From positions 1 through 64,000 of the forward strand of contig CAJMKD010000001.1 in the NCBI GenBank assembly GCA_905213905.1: 64,000 nt of DNA. Reading direction: 5' to 3'. The DNA comes from an uncultured Sutterella sp. Its GTDB lineage: Bacteria > Pseudomonadota > Gammaproteobacteria > Burkholderiales > Burkholderiaceae_F. This document shows positions 1 to 7,618 of the stretch, piece after piece. Every line of letters begins with the position of its first letter. Position 1 is the stretch's first letter. Made by a program: the position numbers and the translations under genes. The notes below the pieces were generated by a model that saw only the letters and a program-made list of their open reading frames with translations, was not told the origin of the DNA and searched no databases.

Positions 1-179
1 GCTCTTCGCCGGAATTGAAAGAGAAAGATTAACTTTCGTCTTTCGGCTTTCCATCAAAGCGCGAACTCGTAAAATTTTGAGAGCCTTCCTTCCGGAACGC
101 TTCCGTCTACGACGTTCACGCTTATCGGTTCGTTGAATCGAATTTTTAAAGAACCGCTGAACTTTTCGTTCAGCGCAGA
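1..179 (-). promoter_or_regulatory. rRNA operon 5' leader with boxB-boxA antitermination site
   Basis: Read on the minus strand, this is the transcribed leader of an rRNA operon whose 16S gene should lie just beyond the left edge. An 8-bp stem (arms CGCTGAAC and GTTCAGCG, 155-175) closes a GAAAA loop like that of phage lambda boxB. It is followed directly by GTTCTTTAAAAATTCG (139-154), close to rrn boxA, and then by CCGATAAGCGTG (121-132), which resembles the leader text upstream of 16S in other Burkholderiales. In known rrn operons boxB/boxA load NusA, NusB, NusE and NusG to prevent Rho termination. No gene is visible in 1-138. The 16S gene itself is inferred, not seen. Confidence 0.8.
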
Positions 180-185
180 ATTGAA

Positions 186-247
186 ATCATATCGAAATCA
201 GTTCTGCTTGTCAAGACCGATTTGAAGAATTTTTAAAATTTTCTTTC
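186..247 (-). promoter_or_regulatory. Strong rRNA promoter with UP-like element
   Basis: The minus strand carries a consensus -35 TTGACA (209-214), a 17-base spacer and -10 TATGAT (186-191), giving a predicted start near 179. Upstream, at about 222-247, lies an A/T-rich stretch with A and T tracts (AAAATTTTAAAAATTC) in the position of a UP element that binds the alpha C-terminal domain. Such strength is expected of a stable-RNA promoter and fits the boxB/boxA leader that follows. It diverges from the M61 peptidase gene, and 250-410 holds no other gene. Confidence 0.85.
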
Positions 248-410
248 GTTCGCTCTTTATCGCTGCCCTCTCGAGCGGCGAGGTTGCGTATTCTGCCGAT
301 TGCAGTCCGATCTGTCAATAGCAACGAATCAAAAATAAGTAACTTCGCTATAAATAACAAGTGCAACAATCGTTGCTTATCACCAGTACCGAACACATCA
401 GCAAGAAGCC

Positions 411-2207
411 ATGCTTACCTACACTGTCAGACCTCATCCGGAAATCCATCTCTATGAAGTTGCGCTGCGCTTGCAGGCAGCGCAGCTCGGCAGCTCACAG
501 TCCATCGTTGCCGCGTCATGGACGACCGGCAGCTACCTCATGCGCGAGTTTGCTTCTAAGATTCGTGCCATTCATGCCGTGTCTCTGCGCACGCAGCTGC
601 CCATACGCGTCGAGCGGCTTGAAAAGGCACGCTGGCGCATTCATACGGAGTCGCTCGCCGCAGACGATGAAATCGAAATTCGTTGGCAGACTTTTGCCTT
701 TAGCCTCGGCATTCACGATGCTTGGCTTGATCGTGACCGCGGCTTTATTAATCCGGCGGCTCTCTACGTTTTTCCGCAGGATGCTGCGCCCAATGAACCT
801 GTTACCCTCATTTTCGAAGCGCCCGGCTACGAAGTTCTCTGCGCGCTCCCTGAATCCGATCAAAGCGGCGCCTACATTGCCGACTCACTTGAGCGCTTCT
901 TGGATTCGCCTGCACACTTAATCGGTCCAAACGCCCGGTGCTGCCGATTCTCGACAACGGTCTGCGGCACAGCGCATGAGATTTTGATTACTGGCGTCTC
1001 TTCGATCAACATCGCACGCCTCAGAGAAGATTTTGAAAAAATCTTTGAAACGCTCATTCGCTTTTGGTCACCGCAGCAAGCGCAGGCCCCCTTCAAGCGC
1101 TATCTCCTTTCCCTGCATCTGGCGCCAAACCTTTACGGCGGACTCGAACACGCCGAAGGCACGGTCTTGCTTCACGACCCGAAAGCAGTGCCGGCTGAAG
1201 GCGAAGCTGACGTTCCGAAGGATTATGTCGACCTGCTCACGCTGGTCGCCCACGAATACTTCCATGCCTGGCTTGTGAAGCGAATCCGTCCGGACGCTTT
1301 TGTTCCGTATGATCTGACGCGTGAGGCCTATACGCCTGATCTCTGGCTTTACGAAGGCTTCACTTCCTACTATGAAAGCCGCCTGCCCTTTGAGGCGGGC
1401 CTGCTCAAGCGCTCGGACTGGTGCAAAGCGTTCGGCGAACGGCTCAGTGCGGCCCTTTCGCGTGAAGGCTTCGACCGCATGACGCTCGCAGAATCCAGCC
1501 TTGCCGCTTGGGTGAAGCTTTACCGTCAATGCGCGGATTCGCCTTACTCACAGACAAGCTACTACAGCAAAGGCGCTTTGCTCGCCTTTATTCTTGACAG
1601 GAAAATTCGCGCTCTCACGTCGGGCGGGAGATCTCTTGACGACGTGCTGCGCGGGCTCTATCAGGAGTATTTGGATGCCGAGGCTTTGAAGCAGTACGCC
1701 GGCCTGCCTGCCGGCCAATTGGCGAACGCGATCCGCAGATATGCAGGATGCAACCTCGACAGCCTCCTCGAAGCGCTCACAGTCACGGAAAACGCGCATG
1801 GCATCTGGCAGGCGGAGCTAAAGGAAGCGCTTGCGTCGCTTAATCTTTCGCTCGAAGTCGATCCTGCAGTGCCGTCCTCGTTTCGTTTTGCCGGGCTTCG
1901 CGCCGGCGCCCGCTCAGACGAGAAGGTCATCCTTCAATATGTACCAAGCGATTCGCCCGCATTCGCGGCAGGTCTCTTTGCGGGAGATGAACTGATCGCC
2001 GTCGATGGCGATCGAACCACCGCTTCAAGCCTCAATCGACAGATTGAGCGGCTTCGCGGCCGCAGCGCAGAAGTGCTCTGGTTTCGCACTGACCGCGTGA
2101 TGCGCGGGATGCTGGACCTGCGCTCGCCGCTCTCGGACGCCTTTCTCGCACGACTTCCGAAGAAAATCGTTGAAGCAGATTTGGCCGATCAAAATAGCGA
2201 GGGCTGA
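411..2207 (+). CDS. M61 family metallopeptidase (glycyl aminopeptidase type) with C-terminal PDZ domain
   Basis: A 598-residue protein with the M61 zinc-binding motif HEYFH at residues 281-285 and the expected third ligand Glu near 315 in LWLYEGF. The N-terminal third matches the beta-rich M61 N domain. The C-terminal part (about residues 480-590), with a SPAFAAGLFAGDELIAVDG stretch, is a PDZ domain. M61 enzymes are cytoplasmic aminopeptidases releasing N-terminal Gly or Ala; the physiological substrate is not known here. No signal peptide is visible. The start has only a weak AAGAAG ribosome site. A TATAAA at 349-354 may be the -10, without a good -35. The 3' end overlaps the end of convergent ung by 19 bp. 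Confidence 0.9.
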   Translation: MLTYTVRPHPEIHLYEVALRLQAAQLGSSQSIVAASWTTGSYLMREFASKIRAIHAVSLRTQLPIRVERLEKARWRIHTESLAADDEIEIRWQTFAFSLGIHDAWLDRDRGFINPAALYVFPQDAAPNEPVTLIFEAPGYEVLCALPESDQSGAYIADSLERFLDSPAHLIGPNARCCRFSTTVCGTAHEILITGVSSINIARLREDFEKIFETLIRFWSPQQAQAPFKRYLLSLHLAPNLYGGLEHAEGTVLLHDPKAVPAEGEADVPKDYVDLLTLVAHEYFHAWLVKRIRPDAFVPYDLTREAYTPDLWLYEGFTSYYESRLPFEAGLLKRSDWCKAFGERLSAALSREGFDRMTLAESSLAAWVKLYRQCADSPYSQTSYYSKGALLAFILDRKIRALTSGGRSLDDVLRGLYQEYLDAEALKQYAGLPAGQLANAIRRYAGCNLDSLLEALTVTENAHGIWQAELKEALASLNLSLEVDPAVPSSFRFAGLRAGARSDEKVILQYVPSDSPAFAAGLFAGDELIAVDGDRTTASSLNRQIERLRGRSAEVLWFRTDRVMRGMLDLRSPLSDAFLARLPKKIVEADLADQNSEG

Positions 2208-3052
2208 ACCTCAGCGGAAGCGATTTCCGCTTGCGAATCGGCGGCGTCCCCAGGGGCGCCGCTTTCCTTTTTCCGCTTTGGAGCCGTCTGCGCAGTGCGG
2301 CGCTTGAGCTCAGCCGGCAATACTGGCCCTCGCCAGTCGATCGGCGTTTCACCATGCGCTGCAAGCCAATCGTTTGCTCGCGTAAAGGTTCGCGAAAGCA
2401 TGAATGCATCGGGACCGCGCGACGCAGAAAAGGGTGATGGATGTGAGGCTGCAATCACCAAATGCCTGGTTTCGTCGATGAGTGGGCGCATTTGCTGCGC
2501 AGGCTTGCCCCAAAGAATGAATACCAAGTGCCGACCCGAATCGGAAAGCGTTTGAATGATCTCTGTCGTGAAGGTTTCCCAGCCGATGCCTGCGTGACTG
2601 AGCGGACGCCCTTCCTCCACGGTAAGAATCGTATTAAGAAGGAGCACGCCCTGGCGAGCCCAATCGACCAGGCTGCCCGTGGTGCGAACTGGCGCACGGC
2701 ACGCCTCTTCCCAAGCAAGCTCCTTGAAGATGTTCTTGAGCGACGGCGGCAGGGCTTCGCCGTTGCCGACGGAAAAAGCCAAGCCTTCGGCCTTGCCGGG
2801 CGTATGGTAAGGATCTTGTCCGATAACAACGACACGCACTGCCTCATAAGGCGTGAGCTCAAGTGCCATGAAGGGCGTTGGCGGGAAAACATTCCCGGCG
2901 CTTGCGTTGATTTGCGCAATCAGGCGCCGGCCGTCGTCGGCATTGAAAAAATGCTCAGCCAACGCCCGCCAGCGCCCGCAAAGACGTTCGAGAGAAAAAT
3001 CCGGGCGGGCATGCGCACATTCGCTATGGGCTTGCGGGGCATGAATTGTCAT
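2189..3052 (-). CDS. ung: Uracil-DNA glycosylase, family 1
   Basis: Removes uracil from DNA as the first step of base excision repair. The water-activating motif GQDPYH (Asp80 in this numbering) and the C-terminal catalytic HPSPFSASRG loop are intact. The core fits family 1 enzymes of about 225-230 residues. The protein is longer (287 aa) because of a basic, low-complexity tail of about 40 residues ending in QPSLF, which resembles a beta sliding-clamp binding motif. I chose the ATG at 3052; an in-frame GTG at 3097 would add 15 residues and overlap the upstream gene. Neither start has a clear ribosome site. It is last in the leftward rpe-gph group. Confidence 0.95.
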   Translation of the reverse strand: MTIHAPQAHSECAHARPDFSLERLCGRWRALAEHFFNADDGRRLIAQINASAGNVFPPTPFMALELTPYEAVRVVVIGQDPYHTPGKAEGLAFSVGNGEALPPSLKNIFKELAWEEACRAPVRTTGSLVDWARQGVLLLNTILTVEEGRPLSHAGIGWETFTTEIIQTLSDSGRHLVFILWGKPAQQMRPLIDETRHLVIAASHPSPFSASRGPDAFMLSRTFTRANDWLAAHGETPIDWRGPVLPAELKRRTAQTAPKRKKESGAPGDAADSQAEIASAEVQPSLF

Positions 3053-3080
3053 ATGAAATCCGAAAAGATCGGCAAGAGCG

Positions 3081-3560
3081 TCAGCGCTTTGCAGCACTCA
3101 GAAAACGGTTTTTGAGCACATTCGTGCGCATCCTGTAGTAATTGATGCGGCAGGCAAGTTCGCCGTTCTTCTCCGCTACACGGTTACCCTTCGTTGTCAT
3201 GCCGAAATACGCGCATTCACGCGTCACGAATGTATCGAAGCTTTGTCCAGCCTGGATGAATTTCGTCCAGCGGGTTCGAACACCTTTTTCCTTGTCGGCG
3301 GCCTTTGCCATCGCAGCGACACGCTCCGTCGCATCCTTGTGCTCGCTCTTGACGAGCGCAAACTCTTTCTCGAGGCAAGGCGCCAGACGGTCGGGCGTCG
3401 CTTTTCCGTCTTCGCCTTGGGCCTTTTCATAGCAGGCCTGCACTTCTTCATAAGTGGGAATCGGTGCAGGCTTTGCCGCAAAAGCGGCTGCCGTTGAAAG
3501 CTGCACTGCTAAGAGAGCAGCCATAGCCGCGGCTCTGCGGCAGTTGAAATGCTTCTGCAT
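3081..3560 (-). CDS. Secreted LprI/DUF1311-like small protein
   Basis: A 159-residue protein with a cleavable signal peptide (MQKHF then a long Ala/Leu stretch ending AAAFAA). The mature part has four cysteines (QACYEK, APCLEK, RECAYF, LACRIN) and a W-F-C-R pattern resembling the LprI (DUF1311) lysozyme-inhibitor-like fold. Members are periplasmic or lipid-anchored; this one lacks a lipobox Cys. Two disulfides are likely, making it a candidate substrate for the Dsb system. It sits 8 bases after gph and before ung, so it is probably co-transcribed. In related Burkholderiales this slot holds trpEGDC. The function is inferred from fold-like spacing only; it could be an unrelated Cys-rich periplasmic protein. 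Confidence 0.65.
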   Translation of the reverse strand: MQKHFNCRRAAAMAALLAVQLSTAAAFAAKPAPIPTYEEVQACYEKAQGEDGKATPDRLAPCLEKEFALVKSEHKDATERVAAMAKAADKEKGVRTRWTKFIQAGQSFDTFVTRECAYFGMTTKGNRVAEKNGELACRINYYRMRTNVLKNRFLSAAKR

Positions 3561-3568
3561 GGGTGCAT

Positions 3569-4267
3569 TCACCGGAAAGCTTCGCCCTTGAGAACGGCGC
3601 CGCATGCGGCTGCCGCATCAGGAAAAATATTTTCAAAACCGTTGCTTGGGCCCCAGACGGCAAGCGGCTCTCCCTCGTTGTACCCTGTTTCAACGAGTAG
3701 CGCCTTGACGCCGGCCGCTCTTGCCGCCAAAGCATCGTTGCGGCTGTCGCCGACCATAAGCGCTTCTTCGGGCGCAGTCTGCGAAAGCGCGAGCGCGCGC
3801 TCAATCATGTCCGGATAGGGCTTGAGGCGTGCGCAATCCCCGCCCGCCACGACAGCGTCGAAAAGCCCGCTCATCCCTTTTTCCTCAAGGAGCGCAAGCG
3901 TGAGCTTGCGTTCCTTGTTCGTGACGAGAACCGTTCGAATGCCTGCCTTGCGCAACAGCGACAAAGCTTCAGGCACCCCAGGATAGACGCGGATAGCCGA
4001 CGTTCCAACCGCGTCCCATAGCTCAACGAGCCGGGAAAGCGCCGCCTCCGTTTCTGGCAGCGGGCACTCGGGCGCCGCTGTCTGCCACCATGCAATAAGA
4101 CGGCCGACAAGCACGCGAACGCCGCCGCCGATCATGTCGCCGACGCGCTCAATGCCGGGATCAGGCAGCTTCAATTCCTCTGCGAGTAGCTGCACCCCTT
4201 TGTGAAGCGCCGGCAGTGAATCGACGAGCGTGCCGTCGAGATCGAAAAAGACAGCTCTAGCTTTCAT
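3569..4267 (-). CDS. gph: Phosphoglycolate phosphatase (HAD family)
   Basis: A 232-residue HAD hydrolase. Motif I is FFDLDGTLVDS (nucleophile Asp9, acid/base Asp11), motif II is in LVTNKE, and motif IV is VGDSRND. The alpha-helical cap between motifs I and II fits the Gph subfamily. It dephosphorylates 2-phosphoglycolate, a by-product of 3'-phosphoglycolate DNA-end repair. It follows rpe by 11 bases, a rpe-gph pairing seen across proteobacteria, and probably shares its mRNA. Other HAD phosphatases have similar motifs, so the substrate rests on length and context. Confidence 0.9.
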   Translation of the reverse strand: MKARAVFFDLDGTLVDSLPALHKGVQLLAEELKLPDPGIERVGDMIGGGVRVLVGRLIAWWQTAAPECPLPETEAALSRLVELWDAVGTSAIRVYPGVPEALSLLRKAGIRTVLVTNKERKLTLALLEEKGMSGLFDAVVAGGDCARLKPYPDMIERALALSQTAPEEALMVGDSRNDALAARAAGVKALLVETGYNEGEPLAVWGPSNGFENIFPDAAAACGAVLKGEAFR

Positions 4268-4278
4268 CGACAGACCTT

Positions 4279-4968
4279 TCAGTCAAGTGCCGCTACCGCG
4301 GCCTTCATGCGCGCGATGACATCTGCGTAGCCGGCTTTGCCGCCCGCACCAAAAACAGCGGATCCGGCAACAAACGTATCCGCGCCGGCGGCAGCAATGC
4401 GTGCAATGTTCTCAGGCTTCACGCCGCCGTCGACCTCAAGCAGCACTTCTCGACCCGTCTCGGCTTTGTAGCGCTCGAGCTTTTCCCGAACCTGAGACAA
4501 TTTTTCAAGCGTCGATTCAATGAAGCTCTGTCCGCCGAAACCGGGATTGACGCTCATGAGAAGCACTACATCGATGCGGTCAAGCTCGTAATCGAGATAG
4601 GTGAGCGGCGTTGCCGGATTGAAGACAAGGCCAGCCTTCGCACCGCCCTGCCGAATCAGCTGCAGCGTGCGGTCAATGTGGCGGGAAGCTTCGCAGTGAA
4701 ACGTAATGATGTCAGCGCCCGCCTTGATGAATGCCGGCACAATCTCATCGACGGGCTCCACCATGAGATGCACATCGATCGGCACGCTCGCGTAGGGACG
4801 AATGGCTTTGAGCACGAGCGGCCCGACGGTGAGATTCGGAACATAGTGATTGTCCATCACGTCGAAGTGAATCCAGTCGGCGCCAGCCGCGACGACGTCG
4901 CGGACTTCTTCGCCGAGTCGCGCAAAGTCGGCTGAAAGTATGGAGGGCGCAATTCGACAAGCTCGCAT
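4279..4968 (-). CDS. rpe: Ribulose-phosphate 3-epimerase
   Basis: Interconverts ribulose 5-phosphate and xylulose 5-phosphate in the pentose phosphate pathway. The start region RIAPSILSADFARLGEE, the metal-site motif HFDVMDNHYVPNLT, the VNPGFGGQ loop and the phosphate-binding end (VDGGV, AGSAVFG) are all present in a 229-residue TIM barrel of normal size. Two nearby ATGs exist (4977 and 4968). The second has AGGA at the right distance; for the first the same AGGA lies too close, while a better GGAGG lies 15 bases up. It heads the leftward rpe-gph-LprI-like-ung group and diverges from mltA across about 260 bases. Confidence 0.95.
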   Translation of the reverse strand: MRACRIAPSILSADFARLGEEVRDVVAAGADWIHFDVMDNHYVPNLTVGPLVLKAIRPYASVPIDVHLMVEPVDEIVPAFIKAGADIITFHCEASRHIDRTLQLIRQGGAKAGLVFNPATPLTYLDYELDRIDVVLLMSVNPGFGGQSFIESTLEKLSQVREKLERYKAETGREVLLEVDGGVKPENIARIAAAGADTFVAGSAVFGAGGKAGYADVIARMKAAVAALD

Positions 4969-5228
4969 GGCGTTCATTCCTAAAAAAGCAACCTCCGGGA
5001 AAAACGGCTTCAGTCCCGGACTGCGCAGCAGTATAGACGCAGGAAGCATTCGAAGCGCAGGAAATAGCGGCCGCGCAAGAAGAGGAAATGCCTGCTGCCG
5101 GTCCCGCGGGCTTGATGGCGCAACTGCCGACGGCAGCCTATGCCGCATCGAGTGATGCGATAGACTCTGTGCGCCGCTCAAGCAGCGCTTCTTCAAATGA
5201 TTTCGCTCTCAACGCCGCCCGGATTCAT

Positions 5229-6422
5229 ATGATCAATCGCCTTACTTTTCGCGCCGCAGCGCTCTGTCTTGTCGCGCTGCTGGCTGCCTGCTCGACGACG
5301 CCTCCGCCGGCGCCGCCCGTCAAGACCGTCTCCGCTCCGCACTTTGAGACGGCCAGCTTCGCCGAAATGCCTGCGATTGAGGCTGCGGACTGGCTGGCGG
5401 GCTTCAATGCCTTCCGTACCTCCTGCACGGCCCTTCGCTCCAAGCCTGCCTGGCAGTCCGTCTGCGCCAAAGCCGATGAAACGCCTTCAGAGCTTGCCCA
5501 AGCGTTCTTTGAATCAAATTTCACGCCCTGGCGAGTTTCGGTTGGACAGTTTGAAGGAGAAACGCTTGTCGCCAAAAAGGAAACTGGTTTGGCGACCGGC
5601 TACTATGAACCGCTTCTCCAAGGCAGCCGCGAGAGAGTCCCGCCCTACATCTATCCGATTTACGGCGTGCCGGACGACCTGCTCATCATCGACCTTGCGG
5701 ACCTTTACCCTTCGCTCAAGGGGCTGCGCCTGCGCGGCAAGCTTGAAGGGCGCCGCGTCGTCCCATACGACACGCGCGGAGAAATACAGAAGCGCTCCGA
5801 CATGTCGCGCTGGGCCATTGCCTGGGTTGACGACCCGGTCGCCGCCTTCTTCCTGCAGATTCAGGGCTCAGGGCGAATTGCCCTGCCTGACGGCAGCTTC
5901 ATGCGAGTCGGCTTTGCCGACCAAAACGGATACAAATACCGTTCAATCGGCAACTGGCTCGTGCAGCACGAAGGCCTCAAGCCCCACGAACTGTCCATGC
6001 AGAACATTCGAGCCTGGGCGAAAAAGAATCCAGCCAAAGTTCGCGAAGCGCTCGCACAGAATCCGAGCTTTGTTTTCTTTGAAGAGCGCCGCGGCCATCC
6101 CGAGCTCGGTCCCGTCGGCGCACAGGGCGTGCCCCTCACGCCGCTTGCGAGCGTAGCGGTTGACCCCAAGCACTGGCAGCTCGGCACGCCTTTCATTCTT
6201 GAAGTGCACCAAAGCAGGCCTGCGCTCGATTTCGTCCGGCCGGTTGTTGCTCAAGATACGGGCGGCGCCATCAAGGGCCTCATTCGCGTCGACTATTTCT
6301 GGGGCTTTGGCGATGAAGCCGGACGCGAGGCCGGGCGACAGCGCAGCGACGCTTCTTTGTGGATGCTTGTTCCGAACGGCTTGCTGCCCGATGATGTTCG
6401 CCCTGCACGAACCTCGCGCTGA
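5229..6422 (+). CDS. mltA: Membrane-bound lytic murein transglycosylase A
   Basis: A 397-residue lipoprotein with lipobox LLAAC (Cys21), so anchored in the outer membrane. It cleaves glycan strands of peptidoglycan leaving 1,6-anhydro ends. The central MltA domain (GYYEPLLQGS, PVAAFFLQIQGSG) and the C-terminal 3D domain (QDTGGAIKG, RVDYFWGFGDEAG) with its conserved aspartates are present. The ATG at 5229 starts the lipoprotein signal; upstream in-frame codons back to 5088 would bury it. The divergent rpe is a neighbour conserved in Burkholderiales, although apaG, usually beside it, is absent. It ends just before a two-way terminator. Confidence 0.95.
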   Translation: MINRLTFRAAALCLVALLAACSTTPPPAPPVKTVSAPHFETASFAEMPAIEAADWLAGFNAFRTSCTALRSKPAWQSVCAKADETPSELAQAFFESNFTPWRVSVGQFEGETLVAKKETGLATGYYEPLLQGSRERVPPYIYPIYGVPDDLLIIDLADLYPSLKGLRLRGKLEGRRVVPYDTRGEIQKRSDMSRWAIAWVDDPVAAFFLQIQGSGRIALPDGSFMRVGFADQNGYKYRSIGNWLVQHEGLKPHELSMQNIRAWAKKNPAKVREALAQNPSFVFFEERRGHPELGPVGAQGVPLTPLASVAVDPKHWQLGTPFILEVHQSRPALDFVRPVVAQDTGGAIKGLIRVDYFWGFGDEAGREAGRQRSDASLWMLVPNGLLPDDVRPARTSR

Positions 6423-6445
6423 AGACGCAGAGCCCGGAAATGAAG

Positions 6446-6476
6446 AAAGCCGCTCAGCAGAAGGAGCGGCTTTCTT
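6446..6476. terminator. Bidirectional terminator between mltA and dsbC
   Basis: A perfect 10-bp stem (AAAGCCGCTC, 6446-6455, with GAGCGGCTTT, 6464-6473) has an 8-base loop. Rightward it is followed by TTTCTTTT. Leftward the flanking sequence also reads as a T-rich tract. It lies between the two convergent genes and can end both. Confidence 0.85.
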
Positions 6477-6493
6477 TTCGGCACGAGAAGCAG

Positions 6494-7210
6494 TTACTGC
6501 GCTTTCGTCTGCGCTGCGAGCAAGCTTTCGAACTGCTCAGCGGAAACGGCGCCCGTCATCCGATCCCCTGTTGGGAAAAAGAACGTGGGCGCGCCTGTGA
6601 TGTTGTAGCGTCCCGTCAGCTGCAGGTTGCGCTGCAGCACTGAAGCATCGCAATCAGCAGGCGCAGGCGCAGGCGCGATGCCGTTACGCATCCAATCATG
6701 CCAGGCCTTTGAGCGATCTTTGGAACAGACAATCTCCCGATTGTTCTTTTCACCGCGAATCATCGGCGCAATAAACGTATAGACCGTCAGATTGCCAACC
6801 TCTTCGTAGACGGGCTCCATCTGTCGGCAGTATCCGCAGTTGGCATCCGAGAACACGATGACTTCGCGCTCGCCCTTGCCGTAAACCTGCTTGACCGCAT
6901 CTTCAAACGGCCACTTGCGCCAGTTGTCTCGCGCATAACGGCGCAAGCGCTCCTGCGTGAGATTCGTCTGGGACTTGGTATCAATGATCGATCCGGAAAA
7001 AACGTGCTCGACAGTGTCGTCGACGTAAAAAAGACGGTCTTGAATGAAGACTTCCCAGATGCCAGGCACCGGCGAGGGCGTCACGCTTTCAGCACGAAGC
7101 CCTGTGTTCTTCATCAAATGATCACGCACGCTTTGTTCGTCAGCGGCGCTGACGGCACTGACCGCAGCAAAAATCAGTGCGGCGGCAGCCGCAACACGCT
7201 TGAATTTCAT
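6494..7210 (-). CDS. dsbC: Thiol:disulfide interchange protein DsbC
   Basis: Periplasmic disulfide isomerase of 238 residues. A Sec signal peptide (residues 1-22, ending VSAA) precedes the dimerisation domain and a thioredoxin fold with active site Cys125-Gly-Tyr-Cys128. The cis-Pro loop reads GAPT where E. coli DsbC has TPT, a modest difference. A second Cys pair (IVCSKD, PADCDA) matches the structural disulfide of DsbC. The enzyme must be kept reduced by DsbD or an equivalent; no dsbD is in this window. It stands alone on the minus strand. Confidence 0.92.
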   Translation of the reverse strand: MKFKRVAAAAALIFAAVSAVSAADEQSVRDHLMKNTGLRAESVTPSPVPGIWEVFIQDRLFYVDDTVEHVFSGSIIDTKSQTNLTQERLRRYARDNWRKWPFEDAVKQVYGKGEREVIVFSDANCGYCRQMEPVYEEVGNLTVYTFIAPMIRGEKNNREIVCSKDRSKAWHDWMRNGIAPAPAPADCDASVLQRNLQLTGRYNITGAPTFFFPTGDRMTGAVSAEQFESLLAAQTKAQ

Positions 7211-7374
7211 AAGACAGCTTCCGTTGATATTGTCCGCGCAAACTCGATCACTACGTGCGGACGCGACACTTACTGAGCCTGAAGATTAGCGAAGGGGCAA
7301 AACATTCGCTCATTCCCTTCATACCTTATTCATGGTATTTCCGCGATATTTTTTTCAATGCATCGCGCTAGCCC

Positions 7375-7403
7375 TTGCCATTCTTAAAACTCATGCATAT
7401 AAT
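7375..7403 (+). promoter_or_regulatory. Promoter of tRNA-Phe
   Basis: TTGCCA (7375-7380), a 17-base spacer and a consensus TATAAT (7398-7403). The predicted start near 7410 is about 16 bases upstream of the mature tRNA 5' end. The rest of 7211-7374 shows no gene. Confidence 0.85.
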
Positions 7404-7425
7404 TCGAGCTTCGTCACTTTGCGGC

Positions 7426-7501
7426 GGCTAGGTAGCTCAGTTGGTAGAGCAGCGGATTGAAAATCCGCGTGTCGGCGGTTCGATTCCGTCCCTAGCCACC
7501 A
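7426..7501 (+). tRNA. tRNA-Phe (anticodon GAA)
   Basis: A 76-base cloverleaf. Acceptor arm GGCTAGG pairs with CCTAGCC, the D arm carries AGCTCAGTTGGTAGAGC, the anticodon loop TTGAAAA gives GAA, the T arm carries GGTTCGATTCC, and CCA is encoded. It has its own promoter and a terminator 9 bases downstream, so it is a monocistronic tRNA gene. Confidence 0.98.
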
Positions 7502-7509
7502 TAATTTTT

Positions 7510-7542
7510 AACCGCTGGTTCGTTTGACCGGCGGTTTTTTTT
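7510..7542 (+). terminator. Intrinsic terminator of tRNA-Phe
   Basis: AACCGCTGGT (7510-7519) pairs with ACCGGCGGTT (7527-7536) with one G-T pair, followed by eight T residues ending at 7542. The stem is strong and sits directly after the tRNA. Confidence 0.9.
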
Positions 7543-7618
7543 GCTCTCTGAAACACGATTTGCCGCCCAAAGAGCGCAGGCCTTCCGGGCCGCTCCGAAA
7601 AGCGGCCGGACATCAGCG

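Noticed and set aside
4978..5228. Possible rpe promoter (TATACT at 5030-5035, minus strand) or a riboswitch in the rpe/mltA divergent region
   Set aside because: No acceptable -35 and no convincing conserved fold; too weak to list as a feature.
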